64,000 nt of DNA from DSVQ01 sp964484765. Its GTDB lineage: Bacteria; Planctomycetota; Planctomycetia; Planctomycetales; Planctomycetaceae. The notes below the pieces were generated by a model that worked only from the letters and a program-made list of their open reading frames with translations, made no database searches and was not told the origin of the DNA. A program made the position numbers and the translations under genes. Position 1 is the stretch's first letter; each line of letters opens with the position of its first letter. Location: assembly GCA_964484765.1 (NCBI GenBank), contig CAZAGI010000005.1, forward strand, positions 62,001-126,000, given 5' to 3'. This document shows positions 34,701 to 42,289 of this stretch, piece after piece.

Positions 34701-35378
34701 GTCACCACCACGGGGACCGGGGCCGCCGGTGTTGAAGGAGGAAACCGCTGGGGTCCCTTCGGGAACGATAATCGTCGAGTCGGGCCGCGGGCGGCGTGGC
34801 TCACCACCAACCGGGAACCCATTTCCCCCATCTGGACGCGGGCCGCGCATGCCGGGACCGCCGCCTGGTCCGCGTTGCTGGAATTGCGCTCGCATCTCGG
34901 TGACTTTGGCCGTGTAGTCTTCCTTGCCGTCGTCCCATTTTTCTGACTGCTCACGCGTCAAGACTTTCAGCGCGCGGTCATCCAGTTCTTTCAACTTCGC
35001 CTTGCGTTCGTCGTCGGTCGCATCCTCCCCAAGCGCTTCCATGGCCGGGCCGAGTTCTTCCCGAATTTTCTGGAGCTGATCTTTTTGATCGTCGGTAAGT
35101 TCAAGGTTGTCAATCGCCTCCACGGCGGGATTATTCGGGAACCGAAAGCCGCTCGACATCGACGCCCCGATGAAACTGCCGGGTTCGAGCAGTTGCATGG
35201 CACGCATGCCACCACCGCCGCGTCCGCCGCCGAAGCGCCCTCCGCCAGGACCGCCGAAGCCACCGGGGCCGCCCTGGCCGCGTTCACCCGGGGGGCCGCC
35301 ACCGGGTTGTGCCCATACGTCCACTGCCCCCCCGGCGCAGACGGCGGCGATCACCAGCCAGCGATTGAACGTTTTCAT
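31722..35378 (-). CDS. Secretin N-domain (NolW-type) repeat protein in the gspD position; no pore domain seen
   Basis: A 1218-residue protein with signal peptide (MKTFNRWLVIAAVCAGGAVD), a Gly-rich stretch, an LTxxQ/Spy-like helical segment (about 90-150), then about seven repeats of the secretin N1-type ring-building motif. Typical phrases are IPVKHISALEAERMVRRLF, LAADTRTNHLLVTASAAHV, FYLRTADATETAQMLERLFP, IVTDVRANALFVTGPAD and LGVDTRTSHIIVSCNDN. The C-terminus is Gly/Ser-rich. The conserved secretin barrel with its VPxLxxIPxxGxLF signature is not present. Its position next to gspE marks it as a T2SS-associated protein. It could stack in a periplasmic ring with a separate pore protein. ATG 35390 is an alternative start. 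Confidence 0.8.
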   Translation of the reverse strand: MKTFNRWLVIAAVCAGGAVDVWAQPGGGPPGERGQGGPGGFGGPGGGRFGGGRGGGGMRAMQLLEPGSFIGASMSSGFRFPNNPAVEAIDNLELTDDQKDQLQKIREELGPAMEALGEDATDDERKAKLKELDDRALKVLTREQSEKWDDGKEDYTAKVTEMRAQFQQRGPGGGPGMRGPRPDGGNGFPVGGEPRRPRPDSTIIVPEGTPAVSSFNTGGPGPRGGDGVRLSFNFIGAPWPGVLKEFANRAGLTLDLTAVPPDTFNYLDNQEYTVTEALDVLNGYLLQKGYVLVRRDRFLVCINIDDGIPPNTVPSITVEELPQRGRNELVSLTIPLESVEADKVVAEIRELLGPQGKATAMKNTNSLVVMDIGSNVRRVYGLLKNGISIDNRESAFKAIPVKHISALEAERMVRRLFGLNPLTSSSVATTPQFGGGGFPGGGFGGPFGGGFPGGFGGGDPRFGGGWSRDGGRDGRDQQQSAPQTSRSTSAGTQSPYVGKIQLAADTRTNHLLVTASAAHVKLVEEAVKSFDTNKDVNGGEIRAEDNPIRLKAYSVAGADVAQVARTLSLILPGLAIVDDARTAKLHIQGTDEEHREVEKLLKEIAGDGGSSSVAVINLIRLDPVGAAGTLKNLFSGEGARAPSIEADSQGRRLMVRGTPDQVTQVRAILTQLGEPGDGGAAAQGSQRGPIRTFPLQGRDPEELLPLLKQVWATSGQPPIRVVVPSKPNVIEDRRTPSKSGSPLRDIFPPADRGASSRSNNDERRTQAAPATPAKSASLQRLVSQEQEQPAEEAKPAQPSKGPSVIPGVNAVDDFLKSFLDPAPAAKTPAGDDAMPAEDNGTAATGTDATGGIIMQIIGGEIVIGGGDEKALDEIEVLLENLAATIPARTRWTVFYLRTADATETAQMLERLFPQSTVTTSTQQQDGLLGSFASGFSSLGRGVMNVTGLNNTLGQQGLRIVTDVRANALFVTGPADKIEEIEQMLRLLDSSELPDSLRDKLPRSIPVEYADVNDVAAVIEDVFKESMQAEQPVPGGQGGRGGGPGGFNPLAMLMAGQQGGGKGRGPELTLGVDTRTSHIIVSCNDNMFQKIEDLVTTMDQRAKEARPTVRVVPLATADPTVVSGTVSSLFSKVSVSASKTPRTSRSSQSGQQSGGGASSGGGGAPPEVTRDPEMIRRMMEMRDRGNSGGGFPTPFGSGGPGGGGPGGGSFFGRGNRGNN

Positions 35379-35737
35379 GGTGTGTGCCATTTCGGGAATT
35401 CGTCGGAATGACGCGCGTGGCCGACATGCGAAGCCACAAACCATCGGGATATCCGGTAAAACCGCCCCAATCGCCCGTGCTTTCATGACCCCGACACTCT
35501 ACCGCGCGCCGTTCCCTTTCGATAGAAATGTTTACGTGAAATCCATCTTCTCTTAAAACCCCGCTCCGCCGCGGTCTGTTTCGTGGAAGCCCGCCGTCGG
35601 AACCGTGTTTCGGCAGATTCTCGAAACTTTTCTTTCGCCCCCGGGTTCGCTCTTTGAGAGACTGCCCGTGGTTCGACTAGAATAAAGAGACGCGCGGCGA
35701 ACACCCCCGCGTTTTCTACTTCGACCGGAGAATCGTT
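35379..35737. other. Intergenic region between the D-like gene and the EF-hand gene
   Basis: A 359-base divergent gap. It holds a promoter for the EF-hand gene (35654-35683). The operon promoter for the secretion cluster should also lie here on the minus strand but I could not pick it out. Confidence 0.5.
35654..35683 (+). promoter_or_regulatory. Sigma70-type promoter of the EF-hand gene
   Basis: TTGAGA (35654-35659) and TAGAAT (35678-35683) with an 18-base spacer; transcription would start about 48 bases before the GTG start. Confidence 0.55.
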
Positions 35738-36691
35738 GTGCTACGCAAATCCTGTCCTTGGCGGATCGTCTTCTGTCTCCTCGCGGGACTGGGGTCCGGT
35801 TATAGCAGTTATGCCCAGGATTCGGGTCGCAGCGATGGTCGCGGCGATAACCGCGGTGATGGTCGTAGCGATAATCGTGGTGATAGTCGCAATGAAGGTC
35901 GGGGCGAGCGGTACTTCAAGGAAATGGATCGGGACAACGACGGCACGCTCACCGAGGAAGAATTCAACCGCGCCGATGAGCGCATGCGCGATCGCCTGAA
36001 AGAAGTCGGGATCACCTATCGCCGCGGCCTCGACTTGCGCGATTTCGCCCGCGTCAACGAGAAACTCGAAGAGCTGCGCAACAAGGAACGGGAAAGCCGC
36101 GGCAACGACGGCGACCGGCGATCGAGTTATGGCCGGCCGAAAGAGAAAGTGAAGATCAACATCAGCCTGCCCGCCAGCTACGCGGCGATTGACAAAGACC
36201 GGGACGGCCAAATCGGGCTGTACGAATGGGAACGGGCGAAGTTGAGCGAGTTCCGCGCGCTCGACCGCAATGGCGATGGCTTCCTGGCTCCCAGAGAACT
36301 GGTCGCCGCGACGAGTACGACCGCCGCCGGAAAGACGCCTGCCAAGCCCGCCGCGGCAACGGCTCCGATCACCGATGCCACAACGCTGCCGGTCGTTGCC
36401 ACGCCGGGGCAACCATCTGCCGCTGTTCCCCCGGTGAAAGCGGCGACGCCTGCAGCGACGGTGGTTGCCACTCCGCCGGAAGAAGACCGCGAAACCAAGC
36501 AGGCCAAAGTCTTCTTCAAAGGGCTCGACAAGGACAGCGATGGTTCGATTTCACAGGAAGAATGGTCCGAAAGCCGCGGCGTACGAGTGAAGTTCGAGCA
36601 GGCCAACGTTGCGCCGACATTCCCCCTGAGCGAAGACGAATTTGTGAAGCAGTACCGGGCTTTGGAACAAAAGAAAACCACATCGACTTGA
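35738..36691 (+). CDS. Secreted EF-hand calcium-binding protein
   Basis: A 317-residue protein with signal peptide (residues 1-26, SYAQ end) and a tandem of Asp/Arg/Gly repeats (GRGDNRGDGRSDNRGDSRN). EF-hand-like loops follow: DRDNDGTLTEEE (about 64-75), DKDRDGQIGLYE (about 150-161), DRNGDGFLAPRE (about 174-185) and DKDSDGSISQEE (about 262-273), all with the DxDxDG pattern. A Pro/Ala/Thr-rich linker separates the third and fourth. Likely a periplasmic or surface calcium-binding protein. The start is GTG. No partner is obvious; it lies next to the secretion cluster on the opposite strand. Confidence 0.85.
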   Translation: MLRKSCPWRIVFCLLAGLGSGYSSYAQDSGRSDGRGDNRGDGRSDNRGDSRNEGRGERYFKEMDRDNDGTLTEEEFNRADERMRDRLKEVGITYRRGLDLRDFARVNEKLEELRNKERESRGNDGDRRSSYGRPKEKVKINISLPASYAAIDKDRDGQIGLYEWERAKLSEFRALDRNGDGFLAPRELVAATSTTAAGKTPAKPAAATAPITDATTLPVVATPGQPSAAVPPVKAATPAATVVATPPEEDRETKQAKVFFKGLDKDSDGSISQEEWSESRGVRVKFEQANVAPTFPLSEDEFVKQYRALEQKKTTST

Positions 36692-36779
36692 GTTCCAGCT
36701 CCCACCGCTCCGCGATTCCGGCACGGGCGAAGTCTGATTCCTGGCTGTTTGTCTGACCGTTTGAGAAACGTTCCGTTCC

Positions 36780-36980
36780 GTGAAGCTCACTGTCAACGGC
36801 GAACCGCGCGACTTCCCCGACGGCACCACCGTCCGCGAGCTGTTGCAATCCATGCAGCTTGATCCGCGCTATCTCGCCGCGGAAGTCAATCGCCAGGTTG
36901 TTCCTCGCACCCGACATGGGGAACACGTGCTGCAAGCCGGTGACGTCGTTGAAGTCGTGACGCTCGTCGGCGGCGGATGA
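36780..36980 (+). CDS. thiS: Sulfur carrier protein ThiS
   Basis: A 66-residue ubiquitin-like protein starting at GTG. The MKLTVNGEPRDFPDGTTVRELL opening (in two phrases), VNRQVVPRTRH and GDVVEVVTLVGGG ending give the ThiS/MoaD fold. The C-terminal Gly-Gly is the site that is adenylated and thiocarboxylated to donate sulfur for the thiazole of thiamine. ThiG, ThiF and other thi genes are not adjacent, and no TPP riboswitch consensus was seen upstream. Confidence 0.9.
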   Translation: MKLTVNGEPRDFPDGTTVRELLQSMQLDPRYLAAEVNRQVVPRTRHGEHVLQAGDVVEVVTLVGGG

Positions 36981-37100
36981 CCCGGCCTTTTCTGCAAGAA
37001 CTCGTTTTCGATGTCGCAGTGTGGGGTCGCGCGAATCCCGGTCTCTCCGTCACAATGGCGTGCGATGCTTTGCCCGCGCTCGTTCTTCAATGCAGCAACC

Positions 37101-37129
37101 TTGGAACCATGCCGCCTGTTCGATATAAG
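37101..37129 (+). promoter_or_regulatory. Possible promoter for the membrane-protein run at 37218
   Basis: TTGGAA (37101-37106) and TATAAG (37124-37129) with a 17-base spacer, about 80 bases before ATG 37218. Confidence 0.4.
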
Positions 37130-37217
37130 GAGTGACGCCTGGGGCATCGAAGCAATCTCATTTTGGTCGTGCCCCGACGATGGCTCATCTGGTTGTTCTT
37201 TTCACGCGGGAATCATC

Positions 37218-37400
37218 ATGCGCGGCTGGGGTGTGATGCTGGTGATTATCGGACTGGGCTCGTTCGTGTTGCCAATGGTCGGAATCCAGTTCCGACTCAT
37301 CAGCATCTTCGGCGAGTATCAGCTGTTCGCCGCGATTGGCATGGTGGTCATCGGCGGCGTGATGATCTTCTTTGGAAGTTCCGACAGCGATGAGTCATGA
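37218..37400 (+). CDS. Two-helix small membrane protein
   Basis: A 60-residue protein with two predicted transmembrane helices (MLVIIGLGSFVLPMVGIQF and LFAAIGMVVIGGVMIFFG) and a short acidic C-terminus (SSDSDES). I do not recognise a family. The frame is open from 37011, but the upstream translation is not protein-like and ATG 37218 starts the first helix. Its TGA directly abuts the ATG of the next gene, so it appears to be part of the same transcript as the Nuo-like genes. Confidence 0.6.
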   Translation: MRGWGVMLVIIGLGSFVLPMVGIQFRLISIFGEYQLFAAIGMVVIGGVMIFFGSSDSDES

Positions 37401-38162
37401 ATGAGGTCGCGTCTTGGGGAAGGGATCCTCGCGGTGCCGATGATCGAGAGCGAGAGCGTTTGGCCGTGGTGGTTGTGGATGTTGTCCGCCCTGTGGATCG
37501 GAACCAGCCTGTTATGGCGGCCGGCGACGACAGCCACGCGGGAACGCTGGATGTGGGTCGCGATCGCCGTGGTGTATGCCGGCCTCATCGTATTCGTGGC
37601 CCGCATCACCCCCGAGCCGGACGAAAGCGCAGCGACCGGATCGTTGCCGTTGTGGCTTGGCTTAGTGGCGTTTCTCGCGAGCGCTGTCATCGCGATGGGA
37701 ATGCCGACGCAGACATGGCAGCCCTGGGCATGGGGACTGACGGGGCTCACGGCGGGAATGCTGCTCGTGTTGTTGCACGCGCCGGAAGCAGCCGCAGCGG
37801 CCATCGTCGTGGGAGGGCTGCTCGCACGGACGGCGCGAGAAACGGCGTCCGATTCCAGTGGAATCGTTCCGCCTCAGAATCAGTGGCTCGTCGGCATCAC
37901 CGCGGTCGCCCTGCTGGTACTGACGATCGGCGTGCAGCGTCACGCCTTGCTGGCGGAATCCCTGCGCTTCAGTGCGAGTCGGAGCCAGACCGTCTTCCCG
38001 ACGCGCGAGCAAATCGCGCGTCGTCAGGTCGAGCCAGCCTCGGTTGGAATGGCCATCCCTTGGGAAAAGTGGTGTCTGGCCGCGGTGACACTCCTGGCGA
38101 TGGCAACGGCGTCAACCTCTCTCGGTCGACAGTTCGCCTTGCGGGAAGGAACACGGGAATGA
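37401..38162 (+). CDS. Polytopic membrane protein, NuoJ-like by position
   Basis: A 253-residue protein with about six hydrophobic helices (for example WPWWLWMLSALWIGTSLLW, WMWVAIAVVYAGLIVFVA, LTAGMLLVLLHAPEAAAAAI, WLVGITAVALLVLTIGV). Its place directly before NuoK- and NuoL-like genes, and the middle segment, suggest a diverged NuoJ (complex I membrane-arm subunit), but no motif proves it. The stop overlaps the ATG of the next gene. ATG 37440 is an alternative start. Typical NuoJ is ~170-200 residues, so this is longer. Confidence 0.45.
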   Translation: MRSRLGEGILAVPMIESESVWPWWLWMLSALWIGTSLLWRPATTATRERWMWVAIAVVYAGLIVFVARITPEPDESAATGSLPLWLGLVAFLASAVIAMGMPTQTWQPWAWGLTGLTAGMLLVLLHAPEAAAAAIVVGGLLARTARETASDSSGIVPPQNQWLVGITAVALLVLTIGVQRHALLAESLRFSASRSQTVFPTREQIARRQVEPASVGMAIPWEKWCLAAVTLLAMATASTSLGRQFALREGTRE

Positions 38163-38458
38163 CGACGTCGCTGCTGCTCGCGGTCCTCGCCATGGCCGCC
38201 GTCGTCATCACGTGGGGCGGCTTGTTCGGCTTGATTGCGGAAGACCGTCTGGTTCGAGCACGGGGATGGGCGATCGCTGCCATGGCCCTGGCGATCGCCT
38301 TCGCCGCGTGCGGTGAATGGCACAACACGCCTGGCGGTCGCCTGGCGAGCGCATTCCTGATTCTGTTCGGTGGCGGATTGATTCTGCACGCCAGAAAAAC
38401 CACCGAGAAGACAGTCGACGATTCCGCGGACCTGGTGATCGATCGGCCGCGCTCATGA
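38159..38458 (+). CDS. Small membrane protein resembling NuoK but lacking its key glutamates
   Basis: A 99-residue protein with three hydrophobic helices, the size and helix number of NuoK (100 residues). The opening LLLAVLAMAAVVITWGGLFG and the following basic turn align with NuoK, and the tail HARKTTEKTVDDSADL is like the NuoK tail. The glutamates in helix 2 and 3 that carry protons in NuoK (in E. coli Glu36 and Glu72) are not evident: helix 2 reads GWAIAAMALAIAFAACGEW. It overlaps both neighbours by 4 bases, so the three genes are strictly coupled. Confidence 0.5.
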   Translation: MTTSLLLAVLAMAAVVITWGGLFGLIAEDRLVRARGWAIAAMALAIAFAACGEWHNTPGGRLASAFLILFGGGLILHARKTTEKTVDDSADLVIDRPRS

Positions 38459-40410
38459 TCGCCGGGCTGTTCGCCGCGCTGTTGTTGTTGCCCTGGCTTG
38501 CCACCGGGTTGTTGTTGTGGCGCAGCGATGACCAATTTCGTTACCGGCGGTCGGTGATGATCACCATCGCGGTCCTCATCGCAGCGGGATCAATGGGCCT
38601 GGCTTGGATGGACACCGGGCCATCCATGGCGTTCGGCGCACCCCCGGACCTCACCGAGTCTGCCACCATGGCTGACCGTTGGGCGTGGTCCGCGGATCGT
38701 TTTTCTCTCGTGATCGTTGCAGCCCTCATGATCATGCTGGCTGCCGTCGCGGTTCTGCTGCCCGACGAATCGCCGACAGCATGGTTGCTCACGGTCATGA
38801 TTTCCGGGGCCTTGCTGCCGCTGTGGTGGTCGCAATCAGTCTGGGCGATCGCCGGGGTCAGTGTCGGTTTGTCTCTGCTCACGTTGATTCTGCCCGCGGT
38901 GATTTCACCCGTCGCGACTCCCGCAGTGCGGACCTTGTGGTTAACGACGACGGTAGGCGACTGTGCCCTGGTGATGGCGATTGTTGCCGGCGTGGGAGGG
39001 CTGGGGACGGCCGCGGCGGCGAGTTACGGCGATCCCCACACCGTGCGCGAGTTTGCCACCATGCGAACTGCAACGGGGATGTTTGTCGCGTTGTGGAGTT
39101 GGCTGGGCGTCTTGTGTCGTGCCGGTCAGTTCCCCTGGTGTGTCAATTTTGATGCCGTGCGTTCCTTCCGACCGACGGCATGGGTGCTGGCCGTGGGGGT
39201 GGGCGTGTTCGCCGTCGGGCACCGCTGGTGCGATCTCTATCGCGGATGGTGGGCCGCTTCACCGCCGATGACGAACTTGATCTTGAGCGCAGCAGTTGTG
39301 TCCGCGCTCTTGTGCGCCTGGTTCGCGATCTGCACTCCCGACCTGCGCGTGCGCATCGCCTATCTCACAACGGCCCATTTCAGCCTGGCTTTGGGACCGC
39401 TGACGACCGGCGCGGACGTGGACCGCGTGTGGGCCGCCGCGGTGATGTTGGGTTCACTCTCTGCAGCGCTGTGGTTTTGGTGCGTGCTGCAGACACCCTT
39501 GAACAGCAACGATGATCGTCATCGCGACAGCACTCCTGGATGGGCGCAAATCTTGACCGGGGGCAGTGCGGCGAACGTTACCTGGACGTTTTCTTTCCGT
39601 TCGCAACCCACACCGCCGCCGGTGTTGCCGGTGATTCCCCCCTCGGCGCGGGGGATGTCCGCCGTGATGGTTCTGGTCTGGTGTGCGTTGAGCATCGCCG
39701 CGGGAAGCTGGTGGTGGAGTGACGAACCCGTCCTGGAAAAGTTGCCTGCGACCTCAGTCCTGGAACCATCGAATGCGGCGTCAGACACTATGACGGAACT
39801 CACCCACACGCGTCCGAAGGGGCGAGTGCCGGTGAGCACCATCGCCGTGATGATCGTCGCCGCCGCGATGGCGACCGGCACGCGAGCGGCCGATCGCCGT
39901 GCTTCATCAGATCATCAAACCGGCGAGACTTCCCTACTCGCGGGAATCGTTCTGGGTTTTGTTCCGGTTGGACTCATTGTGCTGCTCGCACGCGCGGACC
40001 TCACCGTGGTGCCGATCGTCACGGCCTGTTCCCCGGCGCTCGGCTGTCTGGTGCTGGCCGCGATGGTCACGGGATGGGTGTGCGCCGGTTGGCCCGAACC
40101 GCAGCGTGAAAAACTCACTTCCTCATTGGCTGTGGTGCGCCATATCGGGGAAGGACGATTACTGATCCCGGGATTGCTGCGATTCGGTGCGAACTTTCCG
40201 TTACGCGGTCTGGCGCAGCTGTTTCGCTTTCTCGATTGGAGCGTCGTCGAACGCGGTTGTTGGGCACAACTCCGTCAGCTGCCGGAAACGCTCCGGCGCT
40301 ATCGCGATGAACTCCGCCCCGCCGGTCAGGGTTCCGATTCCCTGATCGTCCTCATGTCCGGCGCGGCGCTTGTCGCCACCATCGTCTGGCTGGCGCAGAC
40401 CAGCCGTTGA
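38455..40410 (+). CDS. Diverged NuoL/antiporter-like membrane protein
   Basis: A 651-residue polytopic protein. Segments align to NuoL: LTTTVGDCALVMAIVAGVGG (NuoL: VTRVGDxxLAFALF); GVLCRAGQFPW (221-228; NuoL: GAVGKSAQLPL); LCAWFAICTPDLRVRIAYLT (NuoL: ALxQxDIKRVLAYST); and an amphipathic C-terminal stretch FLDWSVVERGCWAQLRQ then RRYRDEL followed by a final helix, as at the NuoL end. The Lys of GKSAQ and of DIKR are Arg here, the HAATMVTAGVY histidine and the HAFFKA motif are missing. So it resembles a NuoL that has lost the proton-path residues. It has overlapping start (ATGA) with the K-like gene. Confidence 0.65.
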   Translation: MIAGLFAALLLLPWLATGLLLWRSDDQFRYRRSVMITIAVLIAAGSMGLAWMDTGPSMAFGAPPDLTESATMADRWAWSADRFSLVIVAALMIMLAAVAVLLPDESPTAWLLTVMISGALLPLWWSQSVWAIAGVSVGLSLLTLILPAVISPVATPAVRTLWLTTTVGDCALVMAIVAGVGGLGTAAAASYGDPHTVREFATMRTATGMFVALWSWLGVLCRAGQFPWCVNFDAVRSFRPTAWVLAVGVGVFAVGHRWCDLYRGWWAASPPMTNLILSAAVVSALLCAWFAICTPDLRVRIAYLTTAHFSLALGPLTTGADVDRVWAAAVMLGSLSAALWFWCVLQTPLNSNDDRHRDSTPGWAQILTGGSAANVTWTFSFRSQPTPPPVLPVIPPSARGMSAVMVLVWCALSIAAGSWWWSDEPVLEKLPATSVLEPSNAASDTMTELTHTRPKGRVPVSTIAVMIVAAAMATGTRAADRRASSDHQTGETSLLAGIVLGFVPVGLIVLLARADLTVVPIVTACSPALGCLVLAAMVTGWVCAGWPEPQREKLTSSLAVVRHIGEGRLLIPGLLRFGANFPLRGLAQLFRFLDWSVVERGCWAQLRQLPETLRRYRDELRPAGQGSDSLIVLMSGAALVATIVWLAQTSR

Positions 40411-40415
40411 ACGAG

Positions 40416-41414
40416 TTACGCCGGCTTCAGACCATAGTATTTCGTGGCATTACCCGACCACAGTTTGGTCTGCTCGGCAGCGGGGCGCGCGGCGATGATC
40501 TGCTTCAGGAAGCCCACCCAGGTCAGCAGCGGCCGCCCCAGCAGACAGACGGGCCAATCGGTACCGAAGATCACGCGATCGGGACCGAAGGTGTCGAGGC
40601 AGGTATTGATGACCGGCGCGAGATCGTCGGCGTCACCACCGGCAGGCAATTCCGCGATAATGCCCGAAATCTTGCAGATCACGTTCGGGCGTTTTGCAAG
40701 CTGATCGAGCACTTTGCGGAACGCGTCCGCGGTGTGTGCCGCCGGTTTACCGGTATCAAGTTTTGGCCGGAAGGCTTTGAGATCGCAGTTCCCGCAATGA
40801 TCGAGAATAAACCGTGTGTCCGGGCACTTTTCTGAAAGTTTGAGACCATCCGCGAGGTCCGTTGGTCGCAGGCAGAGATCGAAGCTTAAGCCGAGTTCTC
40901 CCAGTCGTTGAACGCTCTTCACGAACTGGTCCTGCAGGCAGAATCCCGGCGGCGTATCCTCTTCGTGCAGGACCCGACGCACCCCTTTCACAATCGGGGA
41001 GCCCTCGAATCGCGCCGCATACTTGGCGAATTGTGGTGTTTCCGGCCGGCTGCCGATGACCGCTGCGACCGTTGGCGCCGTGCCACTGCGGCTGAGCTCA
41101 ATCACGTGATCGGCTTCTGCATCGAGCTGGGTCGGATCAACATGCACTTCCATATAAATGGACCGCATCGTCAGCCCGGCGGTCGCGACCTTGTATTCCG
41201 GAATGTGATACGTCTGGTTGAGGATTTTGGGAGATCCGGCCAGCCATGGGAGCCGGAATTTGTTCAGATCCCACAGGTGCTGATGACAATCGACAATCAG
41301 AGGAGGATTCGGATCCGCCGCGAATCCCGAAGTCGCAGCGGAAGTCCAAGCCGCGGCGAGACTTGCAGTTGCAGCCTGTTGAAGAAACCGTCGGCGATCA
41401 GCGGAGTGCATCAT
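40416..41414 (-). CDS. Secreted amidohydrolase-2 family protein (TIM barrel)
   Basis: A 332-residue protein with a twin-arginine-like signal (RRRFLQQAATASLAAAW, cleaved near GFAAD). The metal-dependent hydrolase barrel follows: VDCHQHLWDLNKF (HxH on strand 1), FILDHCGNCD and VIFGTDWPVCLL (Asp on strand 8). The DCHQHLWD signature and length are those of COG3618 lactonase-like enzymes (for example L-fuconolactone hydrolase or 2-pyrone-4,6-dicarboxylate lactonase); the substrate cannot be told. AGGAG lies 9 bases before the ATG. It is convergent with the NuoL-like gene. Confidence 0.8.
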   Translation of the reverse strand: MMHSADRRRFLQQAATASLAAAWTSAATSGFAADPNPPLIVDCHQHLWDLNKFRLPWLAGSPKILNQTYHIPEYKVATAGLTMRSIYMEVHVDPTQLDAEADHVIELSRSGTAPTVAAVIGSRPETPQFAKYAARFEGSPIVKGVRRVLHEEDTPPGFCLQDQFVKSVQRLGELGLSFDLCLRPTDLADGLKLSEKCPDTRFILDHCGNCDLKAFRPKLDTGKPAAHTADAFRKVLDQLAKRPNVICKISGIIAELPAGGDADDLAPVINTCLDTFGPDRVIFGTDWPVCLLGRPLLTWVGFLKQIIAARPAAEQTKLWSGNATKYYGLKPA

Positions 41415-41863
41415 CGGGGTCTGCTCCTAAAGGGAATCCAATTCAGGAGTTGCATAAACTCCCGAGACGTGCTGGCCAGAAGAGAGTCTCATGCTAACGA
41501 CTTCCGATGGGAAAATCGAAGCGGAAACCGGGACGGAATCTGTCCCGGTTGAGCGATGTGTTGATGAGATCTGCGAAGCTGTGCCGGTTGTAGCGAATTT
41601 ATTGATGTTGCGGACCGTAACGAGTCGATGAACCAGGTACGGGCCGATTTCGTGTTCGCGGAAGACATTTTGGACACCGTCCAAAACCCCGTTTTTCGTG
41701 GAGAAAACGAGTCGACACGGAAAAGCTGAATAAGGAGTTGGGTCGACGATTCGCAGAATCTGCTTGACAGTAAGTCTTGTTTGCGTCTACACTTGAGTCT
41801 CACCGCCCGTTCGCAGGTATGGCGAAGGGCAGTCCAGTCAGGACGTTCCGGGAGACCTGAGTT
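41415..41863. other. Intergenic region between the amidohydrolase and HU genes
   Basis: A 449-base divergent gap. It contains the HU promoter near its right end (41764-41793). The left part has a short minus-strand open frame (41427-41684) whose translation is not protein-like. Nothing else stands out. Confidence 0.55.
41764..41793 (+). promoter_or_regulatory. Sigma70-type promoter of the HU gene
   Basis: A perfect TTGACA (41764-41769) and TACACT (41788-41793) with an 18-base spacer. Transcription would start near 41800, giving a leader of about 64 bases that ends in GGGAG before the GTG start. Confidence 0.65.
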
Positions 41864-42289
41864 GTGACCAAGAAAGAAATTGTCAAAGAGATCTCCGAAG
41901 AGATCGGACTGACGCAATTGAAGACGAAAGAGATCGTCCAGAAGACGTTCGACGCGATTGTCAAAACCCTCGTTGAAGATGGCCGCATTGAACTGCGGAA
42001 CTTCGGCGTGTTTGAAGTCAAACGACGGGCTGCCCGCAAGGCACGGAATCCACGAACTGGCGACAAAGTCTTTGTGCCAGAGAAGTTCGTGGTGACGTTC
42101 AAGCCCGGCAAGGAAATGGAAGAGCGGGTTCGCCAACTCGAAGAGGAAGCAGCTCGCAAAGCCTTGATGGCGCAACAGTCCGCGGACCGCAACGGTGAGT
42201 CGATTGGCTCGCATGCGTCCACCGCGCCCCCTGTTGTGCCTGCGGAATCGATGGCCTCACCTCCCTCGGCGGAAACTCCTTCGTCTTAA
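41864..42289 (+). CDS. HU/IHF-family DNA-binding protein with C-terminal extension
   Basis: A 141-residue protein starting at GTG. Residues 1-90 are a full HU/IHF fold (MTKKEIVKEISEEIGL, ELRNFGVFEVKRR and the arm RKARNPRTGDKVFVPEKFVVTFKPGKEM). A short coiled coil (EERVRQLEEEAARKALMAQQ) and a Ser/Pro/Ala-rich disordered tail follow, about 50 residues longer than ordinary HU (90). HU bends and compacts DNA. GGGAG precedes the start by 9 bases, and a strong promoter lies upstream, as expected for an abundant nucleoid protein. Confidence 0.9.
   Translation: MTKKEIVKEISEEIGLTQLKTKEIVQKTFDAIVKTLVEDGRIELRNFGVFEVKRRAARKARNPRTGDKVFVPEKFVVTFKPGKEMEERVRQLEEEAARKALMAQQSADRNGESIGSHASTAPPVVPAESMASPPSAETPSS

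Noticed and set aside
35669..35685. GGTTCGACTAGAAT, resembling a T-psi-C arm of a tRNA
   Set aside because: No cloverleaf can be folded around it, and the sequence is better explained as spacer and -10 box of the EF-hand promoter.
36692..36779. Possible TPP riboswitch upstream of thiS
   Set aside because: The conserved CTGAGA and ACCTGATCTGG blocks are not present in the 88 bases before the start.
37011..37217. N-terminal extension of the two-helix membrane protein
   Set aside because: The extension lacks protein-like character and contains a candidate promoter; the start at 37218 is preferred.
41427..41684. 85-residue minus-strand frame in the HU intergenic region
   Set aside because: No ribosome site, no protein-like pattern and no promoter; considered random.
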